Assembly (NCBI RefSeq): GCF_000526395.1
Contig: NZ_JAFZ01000001.1
Coordinates: 930,001-994,000, forward strand
Length of the DNA stretch: 64,000 nt
Reading direction: 5' to 3'
From: Aminobacterium mobile DSM 12262
GTDB lineage: Bacteria; Synergistota; Synergistia; Synergistales; Aminobacteriaceae
Made by a program: the position numbers and the translations under genes. Below are positions 51,501-59,901 of this stretch, piece after piece (within the stretch, counting starts at the first letter, position 1; every line of letters starts with the position of its first letter). The notes below the pieces were generated by a model. The model worked only from the letters and a program-made list of their open reading frames with translations, was not told the origin of the DNA and did not search any database.

Positions 51501-52185
51501 TGAAAAGATTGTTCGGGAAAGAATAGCCAAGAGAATAGCTCTTGATTTCGATAACGGGTCTGTTGTGAACTTAGGCATAGGGATCCCTACTCTTGTGTCA
51601 GATTTCATCCCCCCAAACGTTCAAGTCATTATGCAAACGGAAAATGGAGTCGTTGGAGCAGGCCCATCCCCTGAAGAGGCGGATCTTCGTTTTATTGGAG
51701 CAGGTGGCCGAGGCCTCAGTCTCCTCCCCGGCTCCTCCATAGTATCAAGCGACATGAGCTTCGGGCTTATTCGAGGGGGCCATCTTGACGCCACAGTACT
51801 GGGAGCCTTGGAAGTGGACGAGGAGGGTAATTTAGCGAATTGGTGGATCCCCGGCAAACTTGTGCCAGGAATGGGGGGGGCCATGGATCTTGTTACCGGA
51901 GCAAAAGCGGTGTATGTAGCTACCACCCATTTAGACAAAAAAGGGCGTCCAAAACTCGTAAAGAAATGCACCTTGCCTCTTACAGGGGCAGGCATAGTCT
52001 CCACTATAGTTACTGAATATTGCGTTATAAGGAAACAGAACGGTCACATGGTTTTAACAGAAATAGCTCCAGGTATTGAGCTTGAAGATCTTCAGTCTAA
52101 TACAGGAATAAATTTTGAAGTCAGTAAAGATCTTTGCATCATGCAAGGGACGGAAGAATATCTTTGCGAGGGGGTTGCGAAATGA
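51484..52185 (+). CDS. 3-oxoacid/acetate CoA-transferase, beta subunit
   Basis: 233 residues. ATG 51484 lies 9 nt after GGAG; ATG 51475 is too close. The catalytic glutamate is in MQTENGVVGAGP, and VNLGIGIPTLV near the N-terminus is the usual start of the subunit. The thiolase start overlaps its last codons. With the alpha subunit it activates a 3-oxoacid for thiolysis. Confidence 0.93.
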   Translation: MLPELDEKIVRERIAKRIALDFDNGSVVNLGIGIPTLVSDFIPPNVQVIMQTENGVVGAGPSPEEADLRFIGAGGRGLSLLPGSSIVSSDMSFGLIRGGHLDATVLGALEVDEEGNLANWWIPGKLVPGMGGAMDLVTGAKAVYVATTHLDKKGRPKLVKKCTLPLTGAGIVSTIVTEYCVIRKQNGHMVLTEIAPGIELEDLQSNTGINFEVSKDLCIMQGTEEYLCEGVAK

Positions 52186-53366
52186 CCAAGGCCGTTATTC
52201 TGAGCGCTTGTCGAACTCCAGGGGGGAAATATGGCGGTTCCCTGAAGTCTTTCCAAGCTCCCGACCTCGGCGGTGTTGCCATAGCGGAAGCTATAAAACG
52301 TTCAGGTATAAACCCGGAAGATGTTGAAGAAGTTATTATGGGAAACGGATGGCAAGCCGGTGTAGGTGCTAACCCTGCTCGAATTGCCATGGTCAAAGGG
52401 GATGTCCCTCAGGATGTTCCGGCTTTCACTGTAAACAAGCGGTGTGGATCTGGCCTGAGAACAGTTATGCTTCTTGCCGATCGAGTCCGTCTTGGGGATA
52501 TTAGCGTTGGTGTGGCGGGAGGAATGGAAAGCGCCACGAACACGCCCTATCTTCTTCCAGAAGCTCGGTGGGGACATCGCATGGGAGAAAAAAAGGCTCT
52601 CGATGTTTTACATCAAGATGGATTTATGTGTCCGGTAGCAGGAGCCTTAATGGGGGCCATTACAGAACGTTTAGTGGAGGAACACCACATTTCCAGGCAA
52701 GAACAAGATGAATTTGCCTTAGCGAGCCATCAGAAAGCAGTGAGGGCAATGGAGGAGGGGCTCTTTGCCGAAGAGACAGTCCCTCTCTTTATTCATGATC
52801 GAAAAAAAGGCGATATTGCTATTGATAGCGAGGAAATTCCGAGGAAGGATACAACTCTTGAAGCTTTAGGACGTCTTCCTGCCATATTTAAAGAAGGAGG
52901 AACAATTACCGCCGGAAGCAGCTCTGCCCTATGCGACGCTGGTAGTGCTGTGGTTGTAGCCCATGAGGAGTGGGCACAGAAAAATGGATATACTCCTATT
53001 GCTCGAATCTTGGGATACGCTGACGCTGCTATTGATGCCTCGCTTTTTGGAATATCCCCCACAGTTGCCATGCCGAAAGCTCTCGATATGGCCGGACTCT
53101 CTTTGGAAGAGATGGATCTTATAGAGATTAATGAAGCCTTTGCAGCCCAAGTTATCGCCTGCCATCGCATTATGCCCTTCAACATGGATAAATTAAATAT
53201 TCATGGTGGCGCCATAGCTCTTGGACACCCTATCGGAGCGACAGGCTCCAGAATACTCACAACTCTTCTTTACGCCCTTAAACATGCAGATAAAGAGTTG
53301 GGAATAGCCAGTGCCTGCATTGGTGGCGGGCAAGGGGTAGCCATGGTAGTGCAGCGCTTGCGTTAA
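52182..53366 (+). CDS. Thiolase (acetyl-CoA acetyltransferase)
   Basis: 394 residues. Active-site residues are all present: nucleophile C88 in VNKRCGSGLR, H in GGAIALGHPIGATG near 352, and the second cysteine in SACIGGGQG near 382. It splits a 3-oxoacyl-CoA such as acetoacetyl-CoA into two acyl-CoA units, or runs in reverse. It overlaps the beta-subunit stop by 4 nt and closes the aminotransferase-TRAP-CoA-transferase cluster. Biodegradative direction is favoured by context. Confidence 0.94.
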   Translation: MTKAVILSACRTPGGKYGGSLKSFQAPDLGGVAIAEAIKRSGINPEDVEEVIMGNGWQAGVGANPARIAMVKGDVPQDVPAFTVNKRCGSGLRTVMLLADRVRLGDISVGVAGGMESATNTPYLLPEARWGHRMGEKKALDVLHQDGFMCPVAGALMGAITERLVEEHHISRQEQDEFALASHQKAVRAMEEGLFAEETVPLFIHDRKKGDIAIDSEEIPRKDTTLEALGRLPAIFKEGGTITAGSSSALCDAGSAVVVAHEEWAQKNGYTPIARILGYADAAIDASLFGISPTVAMPKALDMAGLSLEEMDLIEINEAFAAQVIACHRIMPFNMDKLNIHGGAIALGHPIGATGSRILTTLLYALKHADKELGIASACIGGGQGVAMVVQRLR

Positions 53367-53409
53367 GCTTTCTTGCGCTTAAAGTTAATTAAAGTTTGTT
53401 TTTGTTGCG

Positions 53410-53445
53410 AAGGCTTTTGCCTCTCTTCGAGGCAAAAGCCTTTCC
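53410..53445 (+). terminator. Terminator of the catabolic cluster
   Basis: A perfect 14-bp stem AAGGCTTTTGCCTC/GAGGCAAAAGCCTT with a five-base loop. Few T follow, but the stem is very stable. Confidence 0.8.
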
Positions 53446-53610
53446 TCTTGTCTGTTGATGCTGGTATAATACCAATAGCCCTATAAAATTGAATATTAAA
53501 AATTAAATTCTTTATTGATTTTTCATGATATAATCTATTGACTTTCTATGAAATATGTATGGATTAGCGGTGTTTTTATTAAAAATAAATTTATAGACCG
53601 GAGGAGGCCC

Positions 53611-54756
53611 ATGAAAAGCGATTCGATTTATACCAGGTTGAAAAATATTCACGAAAAAGTAAGCGGGTATATTTCATCGAATTTGGCCAGTGTTTCCGGT
53701 ATCCGAGAGCAAGAATCCACTAGGTTGAAGGAAATACGCGAAAAATTTGATTTTGTTCAAAAAAACATTGTCGAGCTTATAGAAGCTTCAGATAAGGCTG
53801 AGGAAGCGTATAAATTTGCTCGGCAAAAGTTAGTAGATGCCACAAGGGAAGGGGATGGGCCTTCTCAACGTCAGGCATATGACCGAGCGGAACATCTGAT
53901 GAAAATGCTGGCAACTTTCGAGGAACGAGAGAGAAATTTAAAACAACAACGAGAGTATTTAAGCCTTGAAGAACGAGAGATTTTAAAGTATTTAGCTCGC
54001 AGCGATGAGATGGCGAACAAATTTCGGCTAGCATTAGAGCTTCTTCGAGACCAGTCTATAAATGCCATGTTAGGAGATAGTAACGAAAAAAGCTTTAGCG
54101 TTCTTCTTGCTGCTTTAAGTCTGGCAGAAAGGGACAGTCGAACTTTGGCCAGAGACCTTCACGATGGGCCGGCTCAAAGGCTGTCGGGGGCTATTATGCT
54201 TTATGATTTATCGGATCGTTATTTTCAGACAGGCCGTACTGAAGAAGCCTTGGCTGAATTTCGCAAAGTGAAAACACAGATGCAGGAAGCGATGGCAGAC
54301 ATAAGAGCTTTCCTCTTCCAGATCTACCCGCAAGGCCTGGAGGAGGGTCTTGATGTAGCCCTTCAACGATATGCAAAGCAGGCTAGCGATCGGTATGGAG
54401 TTGATATTACATTCCAATCTTCTGGAGATATTGTTGCTTTGCCCATGGCTCTTCGTTCAAATCTGTTTAAAATTATTCATCAGGCCATGGATAATGCCAT
54501 ACAAAGAGGTGAAGCCAAAAGCATCAAAATAACGTTGAGCGCAGGGAGTGAGGCTTTTAGCGCACGTATAGCAGACGATGGTATGGGGTTCGACGTGAAT
54601 AAAGCCAGAATGGCAGCTCAAACACGAGGTTCCTATGGGCTTATGAATATGGAGGAACGAACGCGTCTTTTTGGAGGAAATTTTTCCATTGATAGCGCAC
54701 CGGGTAAGGGTACAGTTGTAACTATGAGTGTTCCACTTCCGGAGGATGATATGTGA
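53611..54756 (+). CDS. DegS/NarX-type cytoplasmic sensor histidine kinase
   Basis: 381 residues from ATG 53611 with GGAGGAGG upstream. No membrane helix; residues 1 to about 165 are a long coiled coil like the DegS sensor. HisKA_3 phosphoacceptor H184 lies in LARDLHDGPAQRL, followed by a HATPase domain (N box DNAIQRGE, G box DDGMGFD, closing GKGTVV). It overlaps the response-regulator gene. With no sensor domain facing outward, it must read a cytoplasmic signal or a partner protein. It sits just upstream of the Tad pilus locus. Confidence 0.9.
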   Translation: MKSDSIYTRLKNIHEKVSGYISSNLASVSGIREQESTRLKEIREKFDFVQKNIVELIEASDKAEEAYKFARQKLVDATREGDGPSQRQAYDRAEHLMKMLATFEERERNLKQQREYLSLEEREILKYLARSDEMANKFRLALELLRDQSINAMLGDSNEKSFSVLLAALSLAERDSRTLARDLHDGPAQRLSGAIMLYDLSDRYFQTGRTEEALAEFRKVKTQMQEAMADIRAFLFQIYPQGLEEGLDVALQRYAKQASDRYGVDITFQSSGDIVALPMALRSNLFKIIHQAMDNAIQRGEAKSIKITLSAGSEAFSARIADDGMGFDVNKARMAAQTRGSYGLMNMEERTRLFGGNFSIDSAPGKGTVVTMSVPLPEDDM

Positions 54757-55427
54757 TGGAAAAAATTACGATAGTTATAGCAGATGATCATAATATGTTC
54801 AGGGAAAGCCTTCGAAAAGTTCTGGACCTTGAATCTGATCTGGAAGTTGTAGGGGAAGCCAGAGATGGACAAGAGACTGTAGATGTTATAGAGCGAACCA
54901 ACCCCCAAATAGTAATGCTTGATATACGCATGCCGAAGTTTGATGGTATAGAGGTCGTAACACAGCTCAAAAAGAAAGGATGCCCCTGTAAATTTATTAT
55001 CATTACAGCCTTGGATGGAGAAAATCAAATAACTCGCATATCCCGAGCCGGAATAGAAGGATATGTGCTTAAATCCTCTGGTTTGACGGAATTGCTCATT
55101 GCATTAAGAACCGTCGCCTCAGGTGGAAGCTATGTGGATCCCAAGGTAGCTTCGAAGCTCCTTACATCTTTCTCTACCCATGCAGAATTTCGAGAAAAAA
55201 TGGATCTTCTCACCAATAGAGAAAAACAGATTCTCTATTGGGTCTCTCACGGACTCTCCTCAAGAGACATAGCCAAACAAATGATCCTCTCAAATAAAAC
55301 GATACAGAACCATATAAGCCAAATTCTTAAGAAGTTGCAATTACAGGAAAAAGGGCAAGCAGTAGCTCTTGCCTGGAAATGGGGCCTTCCTGAGCGCTCT
55401 CCTTCAGACTTTTCTGAAAAAGATTAA
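54753..55427 (+). CDS. NarL/DegU-family response regulator
   Basis: 224 residues from GTG 54753, 7 nt after GGAGG; ATG 54756 is equally possible. The receiver domain carries the acidic pair IADDH, phosphoacceptor D57 (VMLDIRMP) and the conserved Thr and Lys (ITALD, VLKSSG). A LuxR-type helix-turn-helix (about 150-215, LTNREKQILYWVSHGLSS) follows. It is the partner of the overlapping kinase gene. A likely target is the downstream pilus operon or the preceding catabolic cluster, both inferred from position only. Confidence 0.93.
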   Translation: MMEKITIVIADDHNMFRESLRKVLDLESDLEVVGEARDGQETVDVIERTNPQIVMLDIRMPKFDGIEVVTQLKKKGCPCKFIIITALDGENQITRISRAGIEGYVLKSSGLTELLIALRTVASGGSYVDPKVASKLLTSFSTHAEFREKMDLLTNREKQILYWVSHGLSSRDIAKQMILSNKTIQNHISQILKKLQLQEKGQAVALAWKWGLPERSPSDFSEKD

Positions 55428-55453
55428 ACCCAAATAAAATATATAACACACGT

Positions 55454-55490
55454 AGAGAGGCGGAGAAAAATCTCCGCCTCTCTTGTACTC
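55454..55490 (+). terminator. Terminator after the two-component pair
   Basis: A perfect 13-bp stem AGAGAGGCGGAGA/TCTCCGCCTCTCT with an A4 loop, then TTGT. It separates the regulator pair from the pilus locus, which must therefore have its own promoter. Confidence 0.82.
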
Positions 55491-55675
55491 TCCTTTGTAT
55501 TCGTACAGGCGGGAAATATTCCTTTATTTATAAGTTAATCTTCCTTTTATTTTAGTGAGTCTCCCCACCTTATTTATGAAACTTCCGTTATGTATGAAAA
55601 AACATTAACCCATTATTATTATTGTAAAACAGTAGTAAAAATATTTACAGATACAGAGAAGGGGAGGGATTATAG

Positions 55676-55855
55676 ATGCTAGAAAGACTTCGTAACCTTG
55701 TGTGGGATGAGGAAGGCCAGGGAATGGTGGAGTACGGGCTGATTATAGCATTGGTTTCACTCGCCGTAATTCTAATATTAGGAGCCTTAGGCGGAAGTTT
55801 GAAACAATTATTTCAGGATGCGAAAACAGAACTAGACAAACGACCAACATCATAA
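55676..55855 (+). CDS. flp: Flp-type pilin (Tad system)
   Basis: 59 residues. ATG 55676 follows GGGGAGGG. The prepilin signal ends at Gly before QGMVEYG, giving Glu+5 and Tyr+6, the hallmark of Flp pilins cut by TadV. A single hydrophobic helix (LIIALVSLAVILILGALGG) and a short polar tail follow. The gene is followed by a strong terminator, which usually makes pilin message far more abundant than the machinery genes downstream. It forms the fibre shaft. Confidence 0.92.
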   Translation: MLERLRNLVWDEEGQGMVEYGLIIALVSLAVILILGALGGSLKQLFQDAKTELDKRPTS

Positions 55856-55895
55856 ATCATGTATTTTTATTGCGCAAAGATTTTGATTAATTAAC

Positions 55896-55928
55896 AAGAA
55901 AGGGCAGGTTTTTCCTGCCCTTTCTTTC
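55896..55928 (+). terminator. Terminator/attenuator after flp
   Basis: A perfect 13-bp stem AAGAAAGGGCAGG/CCTGCCCTTTCTT with a T5 loop; partial readthrough would feed the downstream tad genes. Confidence 0.85.
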
Positions 55929-55946
55929 TAAAACAGGAGGGGCTGT

Positions 55947-56423
55947 ATGGAGTGGGGAGTGCTGGCAGTCGTATGTTGGGCTGGTTTTTACGATATGAAA
56001 TATAAAAAGGTTCCTAATTGGCTCACCTATGGACTGTTAGTGGTGGCGTTGTGCTTTCATGGAGTAACGGGCTCTGTCTCCATGTCTCTTGTAGGGGCAG
56101 TAATGGGGCTTGTGTGGTTCCTCATCCCTTATTTACTTGGTGGCATGGGAGCGGGTGACGTGAAACTTTTGGCGGCTACAGGGGCTGTGGTGGCGTGGCC
56201 GGGTGCTTTGAATCTCGTTTTGTATTCGTCCATAGCCGGTGGCGTGTTAGTGATAGCCTTGGCTTTTAAAGGTATAGATTACCAGAGCTTTTGGCTGGCT
56301 TTAGCTGGAGGCCCCAGGGTTTTTTTTAAAAGCATATGGAGGTCGGGGCGGGAACATCGTAAAGAAAAAGTACCTTATGCCCTATCTATTGCCGTGGGAT
56401 ATGCCATATATCTCCTGCTGTGA
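55947..56423 (+). CDS. cpaA: Prepilin peptidase TadV/CpaA (A24 family)
   Basis: 158 residues with five or six membrane helices. The two catalytic aspartates of A24 peptidases are D16 (FYDMKYKKVPN) and D71 in GMGAGDVK. It lacks the N-terminal methylase domain of PilD, as TadV does. It processes the Flp and TadE/TadG prepilins at the inner membrane. The next gene's possible GTG start overlaps its stop. Confidence 0.92.
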   Translation: MEWGVLAVVCWAGFYDMKYKKVPNWLTYGLLVVALCFHGVTGSVSMSLVGAVMGLVWFLIPYLLGGMGAGDVKLLAATGAVVAWPGALNLVLYSSIAGGVLVIALAFKGIDYQSFWLALAGGPRVFFKSIWRSGREHRKEKVPYALSIAVGYAIYLLL

Positions 56424-56437
56424 GCGGGGGTGATGAA

Positions 56438-56836
56438 ATGAGAAGACTTTTGAAAAAACGAAGTGAAGGGCAGGCGTTAGTTGAGTTTGCCATAGTGTTG
56501 CCCCTTTTGCTTCTTCTCGTGATGGGAATAATAGATTTCGGTTTGATGATGCAGCAATACCTTACGTTAAATCACGGAGCTCGAGAAGGGGCCCGTCTGG
56601 CAGCTGTAGGAGGTTCTGCTTCAGATGTAGAGGCTCGAGTCAAAGAAATTTTAGCCGTCAGGTGGTCTGAAGACAAGGTATCTGTGAACGTCACAGAAGT
56701 AGATAAAGGGACCTATAAGGAAGATGTGGTTACAGTGCAGGCCCCGGTCGCATTTTTAACGCCTTTGAGTGCTTTTGTGAAAGGGCTTACTCCTAACTGG
56801 ACAGCCCAGGCCAAGGCGGCATTTAGATCGGAGTGA
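56438..56836 (+). CDS. tadE: TadE-like minor pilin
   Basis: 132 residues. ATG 56438 lies 7 nt after GGGGGTG; GTG 56420 is less likely. The N-terminus, RSEGQALVEFAIVLPLLLLL, is the TadE signature: cleavage after Gly and Glu+5. The HGAREGARLAAVG stretch is also typical. It is a pseudopilin needed for Flp fibre assembly. It overlaps the next gene's frame slightly. Confidence 0.9.
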   Translation: MRRLLKKRSEGQALVEFAIVLPLLLLLVMGIIDFGLMMQQYLTLNHGAREGARLAAVGGSASDVEARVKEILAVRWSEDKVSVNVTEVDKGTYKEDVVTVQAPVAFLTPLSAFVKGLTPNWTAQAKAAFRSE

Positions 56837-56841
56837 TAGAC

Positions 56842-57861
56842 ATGAGAAAAGAGAGCCATAGGCAATTAAAGAGAAGTAGGGGAGCTGTTCTGGTGTGGGT
56901 AGCGGGAAGTTTGGTAGTGCTTCTTGGCGCTGGCGCCCTTTCTTTAGATTACGGCCGTCTCGTGTTGAGTCGTTGGAGATTGCAGGCTGCTGCTGATGCC
57001 GGAAGTTTAGGGGGGGCTTGGGAGCTTGGAAATGCCATGGTGGATCAAGGCATTCGTGAAAGCGCTGCCACTCAAGTGGCGACAAGTATTGCTTCTGAGA
57101 ATAGGAATGAGGGGAATTATTCTGTAACTTTCCCTGATACTAAAACATGCCATGTACTGGGACAGGAAAATGTTTCCATGACCTTCGCCAGAATTTTAGG
57201 CTTTGAAAGCAGTACTGTCCAGGCAGAAGCTTCGGCACGTCTTTCAGCCGCATCGTCAGTTAAGGGGCTTCGTCCTTTAGGTATTCAGGAACCGGAAAGC
57301 GGTTTTGTTTTCGGAGAACAATATCTTTTAAAGATTGGGCCTCATGATCCTACAAACCCTGACGAGACAGGCTATCAACACTTTGGGAATTTTCACGCAC
57401 TGGCTTTTGGAGGGAACGGCGCGAATAACTTTCGTGAAAAACTCAAATACGGTTATGACGCCATCGTGACAGAAAATATGATGGTTACTACAGAACCGGG
57501 AAATATGTCTGGCCCCACAGAAGACGGAATTGATTACATTATAGCCTTAGAAATTATTAAAGAAGGGGTAGATTACATTTTGGATCAAGATGGGCATATT
57601 TCGTGGGACTGGTATGTGACCCATCTCGATGAGTTATATGAAAGCCCCCGCCTCATTACGTTGCCTGTAGTGGCTGAGTGGGATGTACATGGCCGCAAAC
57701 AGGTTCGAGTTATCGGTTTTGCTAATTTTTTCCTAGAAGGTGTGGAGGGTACGGGTAAGGACTCTCGAGTTATTGGTCGTTTTGTAGAGCAAGTGATACC
57801 AGACAGTGCTGGTGGCGGAAGTGGAAGCTTTGGCGGATATTCTGTGAAGCTCATTCAATAA
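56842..57861 (+). CDS. tadG: TadG-like pilus-associated protein
   Basis: 339 residues. ATG 56842 follows GGAG by 8 nt. The N-terminal RGAVLVWVAGSLVVLLGAGA helix and the LQAAADAGSLGGA stretch match the TadG/TadE-N family anchor. The rest is a periplasmic domain of unknown fold ending in a Gly/Ser-rich tail. No von Willebrand domain is obvious, which some TadG proteins have. It is probably involved in pilus anchoring or tip assembly. Confidence 0.85.
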   Translation: MRKESHRQLKRSRGAVLVWVAGSLVVLLGAGALSLDYGRLVLSRWRLQAAADAGSLGGAWELGNAMVDQGIRESAATQVATSIASENRNEGNYSVTFPDTKTCHVLGQENVSMTFARILGFESSTVQAEASARLSAASSVKGLRPLGIQEPESGFVFGEQYLLKIGPHDPTNPDETGYQHFGNFHALAFGGNGANNFREKLKYGYDAIVTENMMVTTEPGNMSGPTEDGIDYIIALEIIKEGVDYILDQDGHISWDWYVTHLDELYESPRLITLPVVAEWDVHGRKQVRVIGFANFFLEGVEGTGKDSRVIGRFVEQVIPDSAGGGSGSFGGYSVKLIQ

Positions 57862-57877
57862 AAGGTGAGGTGAGGAC

Positions 57878-58747
57878 GTGAAAAAGCGAGGCATTTTCCT
57901 AATTGTTTCCCTGTTGTTGGGAACCATGGCAGGACTTCTTGTGTACCAACAGATACGAAGTTATAAACAGAAAATTGCCCGTGCAGAACGAGAGCTTATT
58001 TCTGTGGTAGTGGCGACACGTCCCAAAGATGCTTTTTCCATTATTACATCTGAAGATGTAAAAGCTGTGCGTATGCCTCGAAGCAGCATTCCAGTAGAAG
58101 AAGTGCTTTCTCTTGACGATGTGGTAGGAAAGGCGTCGATGATGGATCTCTCTACAGGAGACCCTGTCCTGAAAAATAAATTATCCTTGGATCCAGAAAA
58201 GCTCGGAGTTGCTTTCCAACTTGCAAATGGTCGGTTGGCAATAGCCCTGCCTATCGATGAAGTTCGGGCTACTGGAGGTCTGCTCAAACCTGGAGATTAT
58301 GTTGATATTTTCCATGTATATCGCGAAAAAGATGTTGAAACTCCTACATCACGACTTCTTCTGTCTCGAGTAAAAGTTCTTGCTATTGGCGGGGTCATGG
58401 CGAGGAAAGAAGAAAAAGAGAGTACGAAAGAGAAACAAATGGTTGCACAAACAGCAGTAGTGGAAGTTTCCCCAGAGGAAGCAGCGGTTGCGGCATGGGC
58501 TCAAAGTTTGGGAAATTTATGGCTGGCGTTGCGACCAGCCCAAGAAGAGACACCAACGTCATTAGTTGTTTATAGAGGGCCTGACGTGAGTAACCCTGCC
58601 CCGTTAAAAACAGCATCAGCGGAGCCGGTAAAGGCACGGTCTGTGAAGAAAGTGGTTCCCAGAACGCCTCAAGGGTGGAAGATAGAAATGATTCAACCTG
58701 GAAATATAACCACAGTAACAGTTCCTTCTGATGGGAGGTCTCGATGA
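57878..58747 (+). CDS. cpaB: Pilus assembly protein CpaB/RcpC
   Basis: 289 residues. One N-terminal membrane helix (about 5-25), then a SAF-like domain (about 40-105, VVATRPKDAFSIITSEDVKAVRMP) and the CpaB C-terminal domain (LAIALPIDEVRATGGLLKPGDYVDIF). It is periplasmic and binds the secretin complex or peptidoglycan. The following secretin gene overlaps its stop by 4 nt. Confidence 0.92.
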   Translation: MKKRGIFLIVSLLLGTMAGLLVYQQIRSYKQKIARAERELISVVVATRPKDAFSIITSEDVKAVRMPRSSIPVEEVLSLDDVVGKASMMDLSTGDPVLKNKLSLDPEKLGVAFQLANGRLAIALPIDEVRATGGLLKPGDYVDIFHVYREKDVETPTSRLLLSRVKVLAIGGVMARKEEKESTKEKQMVAQTAVVEVSPEEAAVAAWAQSLGNLWLALRPAQEETPTSLVVYRGPDVSNPAPLKTASAEPVKARSVKKVVPRTPQGWKIEMIQPGNITTVTVPSDGRSR

Positions 58748-59901
58748 TGACTTGCCTCGTTAGAAAAACAAAAATATTTATGGCTCTAGCGTTCCTGTTC
58801 ATTGTTTTAGGCGCCCTTCCCGCTTTTGCTGAAACCTATAACCTCGATGTAGGGGATAGTGCTGTTTTACAGTATCAGAATGTGAGCCGGATTTCTGTGG
58901 GAAACCCAGACGTTCTCGATGCGATTCCTTTAGATAAAAGTCAGATTCTTCTAACGGGGAAAGCGACTGGCGGCGCAGCCTTAATCGTTTGGGACAGTAA
59001 GGGCATGCATATGGAAAAAGTGATGGTCCATCCAGCAAGCGATGCGCCCACATGGGAATTGAAAGAACTTTTAAAAGCAGAAAATGTGGAGGTAACAGTT
59101 CGAGGAAACGCAGTAGTGCTGGAAGGGAAGGTAAAGACTCCTCGCGATAGACTAAGGGCTGCTGCGATAGCAGGCGCCTTTGGAGAAAAAATAATTAATC
59201 TACTTGATGTAGACGATGCTCCTCAAATTAAGCTCAGGGCTATTGTAATGGAAATTAAAAAGCAGGATGGAGATTTGCTTGGAATGAAGCGTCTTGAAGG
59301 AAGAGAGGGGAGTTTTTGGGGTATTTTTGACCTTGCGCCAGACATAGGACATATCCTTGATTACTCAAAAGACGCTGACTATTCTGCCAAAATCAACGCA
59401 CGCATCAACGCTCTTGTAGAGAACAAGCAAGCAAAAATATTGAGCAAGCCGTACTTGACAACCTTGAGCGGAGAAGAGGCTTCTCTTAACGTAGGTGGAG
59501 AAATTCCGGTGCCTGTTGGGGTGGATAATAACGAGATAAAAGTGGAATGGAAGCCCTATGGGGTTATTTTGAAGTTTACGCCTGAATTAGATGGACTGGG
59601 GGAGATATGGCTCTCCTTTGAGGCTGAAGTGAGCGAGATAGATTGGGAGAATGCTGTGGAAACCGAGGGTATTAAGATACCTGCTATTCGTAGCCGGAAA
59701 ATAGCGAATAAAGTTCGACTCGCCCATAATGAATCTCTGGTTGTTGGAGGGCTTCTCGACAATAAACAATCGAAGCTCGTAAAAAAGATACCCTTGTTAG
59801 GGGATATTCCTATTATTGGAGAGCTATTTAAGAGCAGAGAGTTTACGAACGATGAAACAGAGCTTGTAATTACTGTAACTCCGGAGGTGGTGGGTCTATG
59901 A
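58744..59901 (+). CDS. cpaC: Tad secretin CpaC/RcpA
   Basis: 385 residues with a signal peptide (cut near LPAFA). The N-terminal pilus/BON-like part (about 30-155) precedes the secretin domain (VSVGGEIPVPV-type gate region, and the closing PLLGDIPIIGELFKSRE motif). Being short, it resembles compact Tad secretins. It forms the outer-membrane pore for the Flp fibre, again implying a diderm envelope. It overlaps cpaE by 4 nt. Confidence 0.92.
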   Translation: MMTCLVRKTKIFMALAFLFIVLGALPAFAETYNLDVGDSAVLQYQNVSRISVGNPDVLDAIPLDKSQILLTGKATGGAALIVWDSKGMHMEKVMVHPASDAPTWELKELLKAENVEVTVRGNAVVLEGKVKTPRDRLRAAAIAGAFGEKIINLLDVDDAPQIKLRAIVMEIKKQDGDLLGMKRLEGREGSFWGIFDLAPDIGHILDYSKDADYSAKINARINALVENKQAKILSKPYLTTLSGEEASLNVGGEIPVPVGVDNNEIKVEWKPYGVILKFTPELDGLGEIWLSFEAEVSEIDWENAVETEGIKIPAIRSRKIANKVRLAHNESLVVGGLLDNKQSKLVKKIPLLGDIPIIGELFKSREFTNDETELVITVTPEVVGL

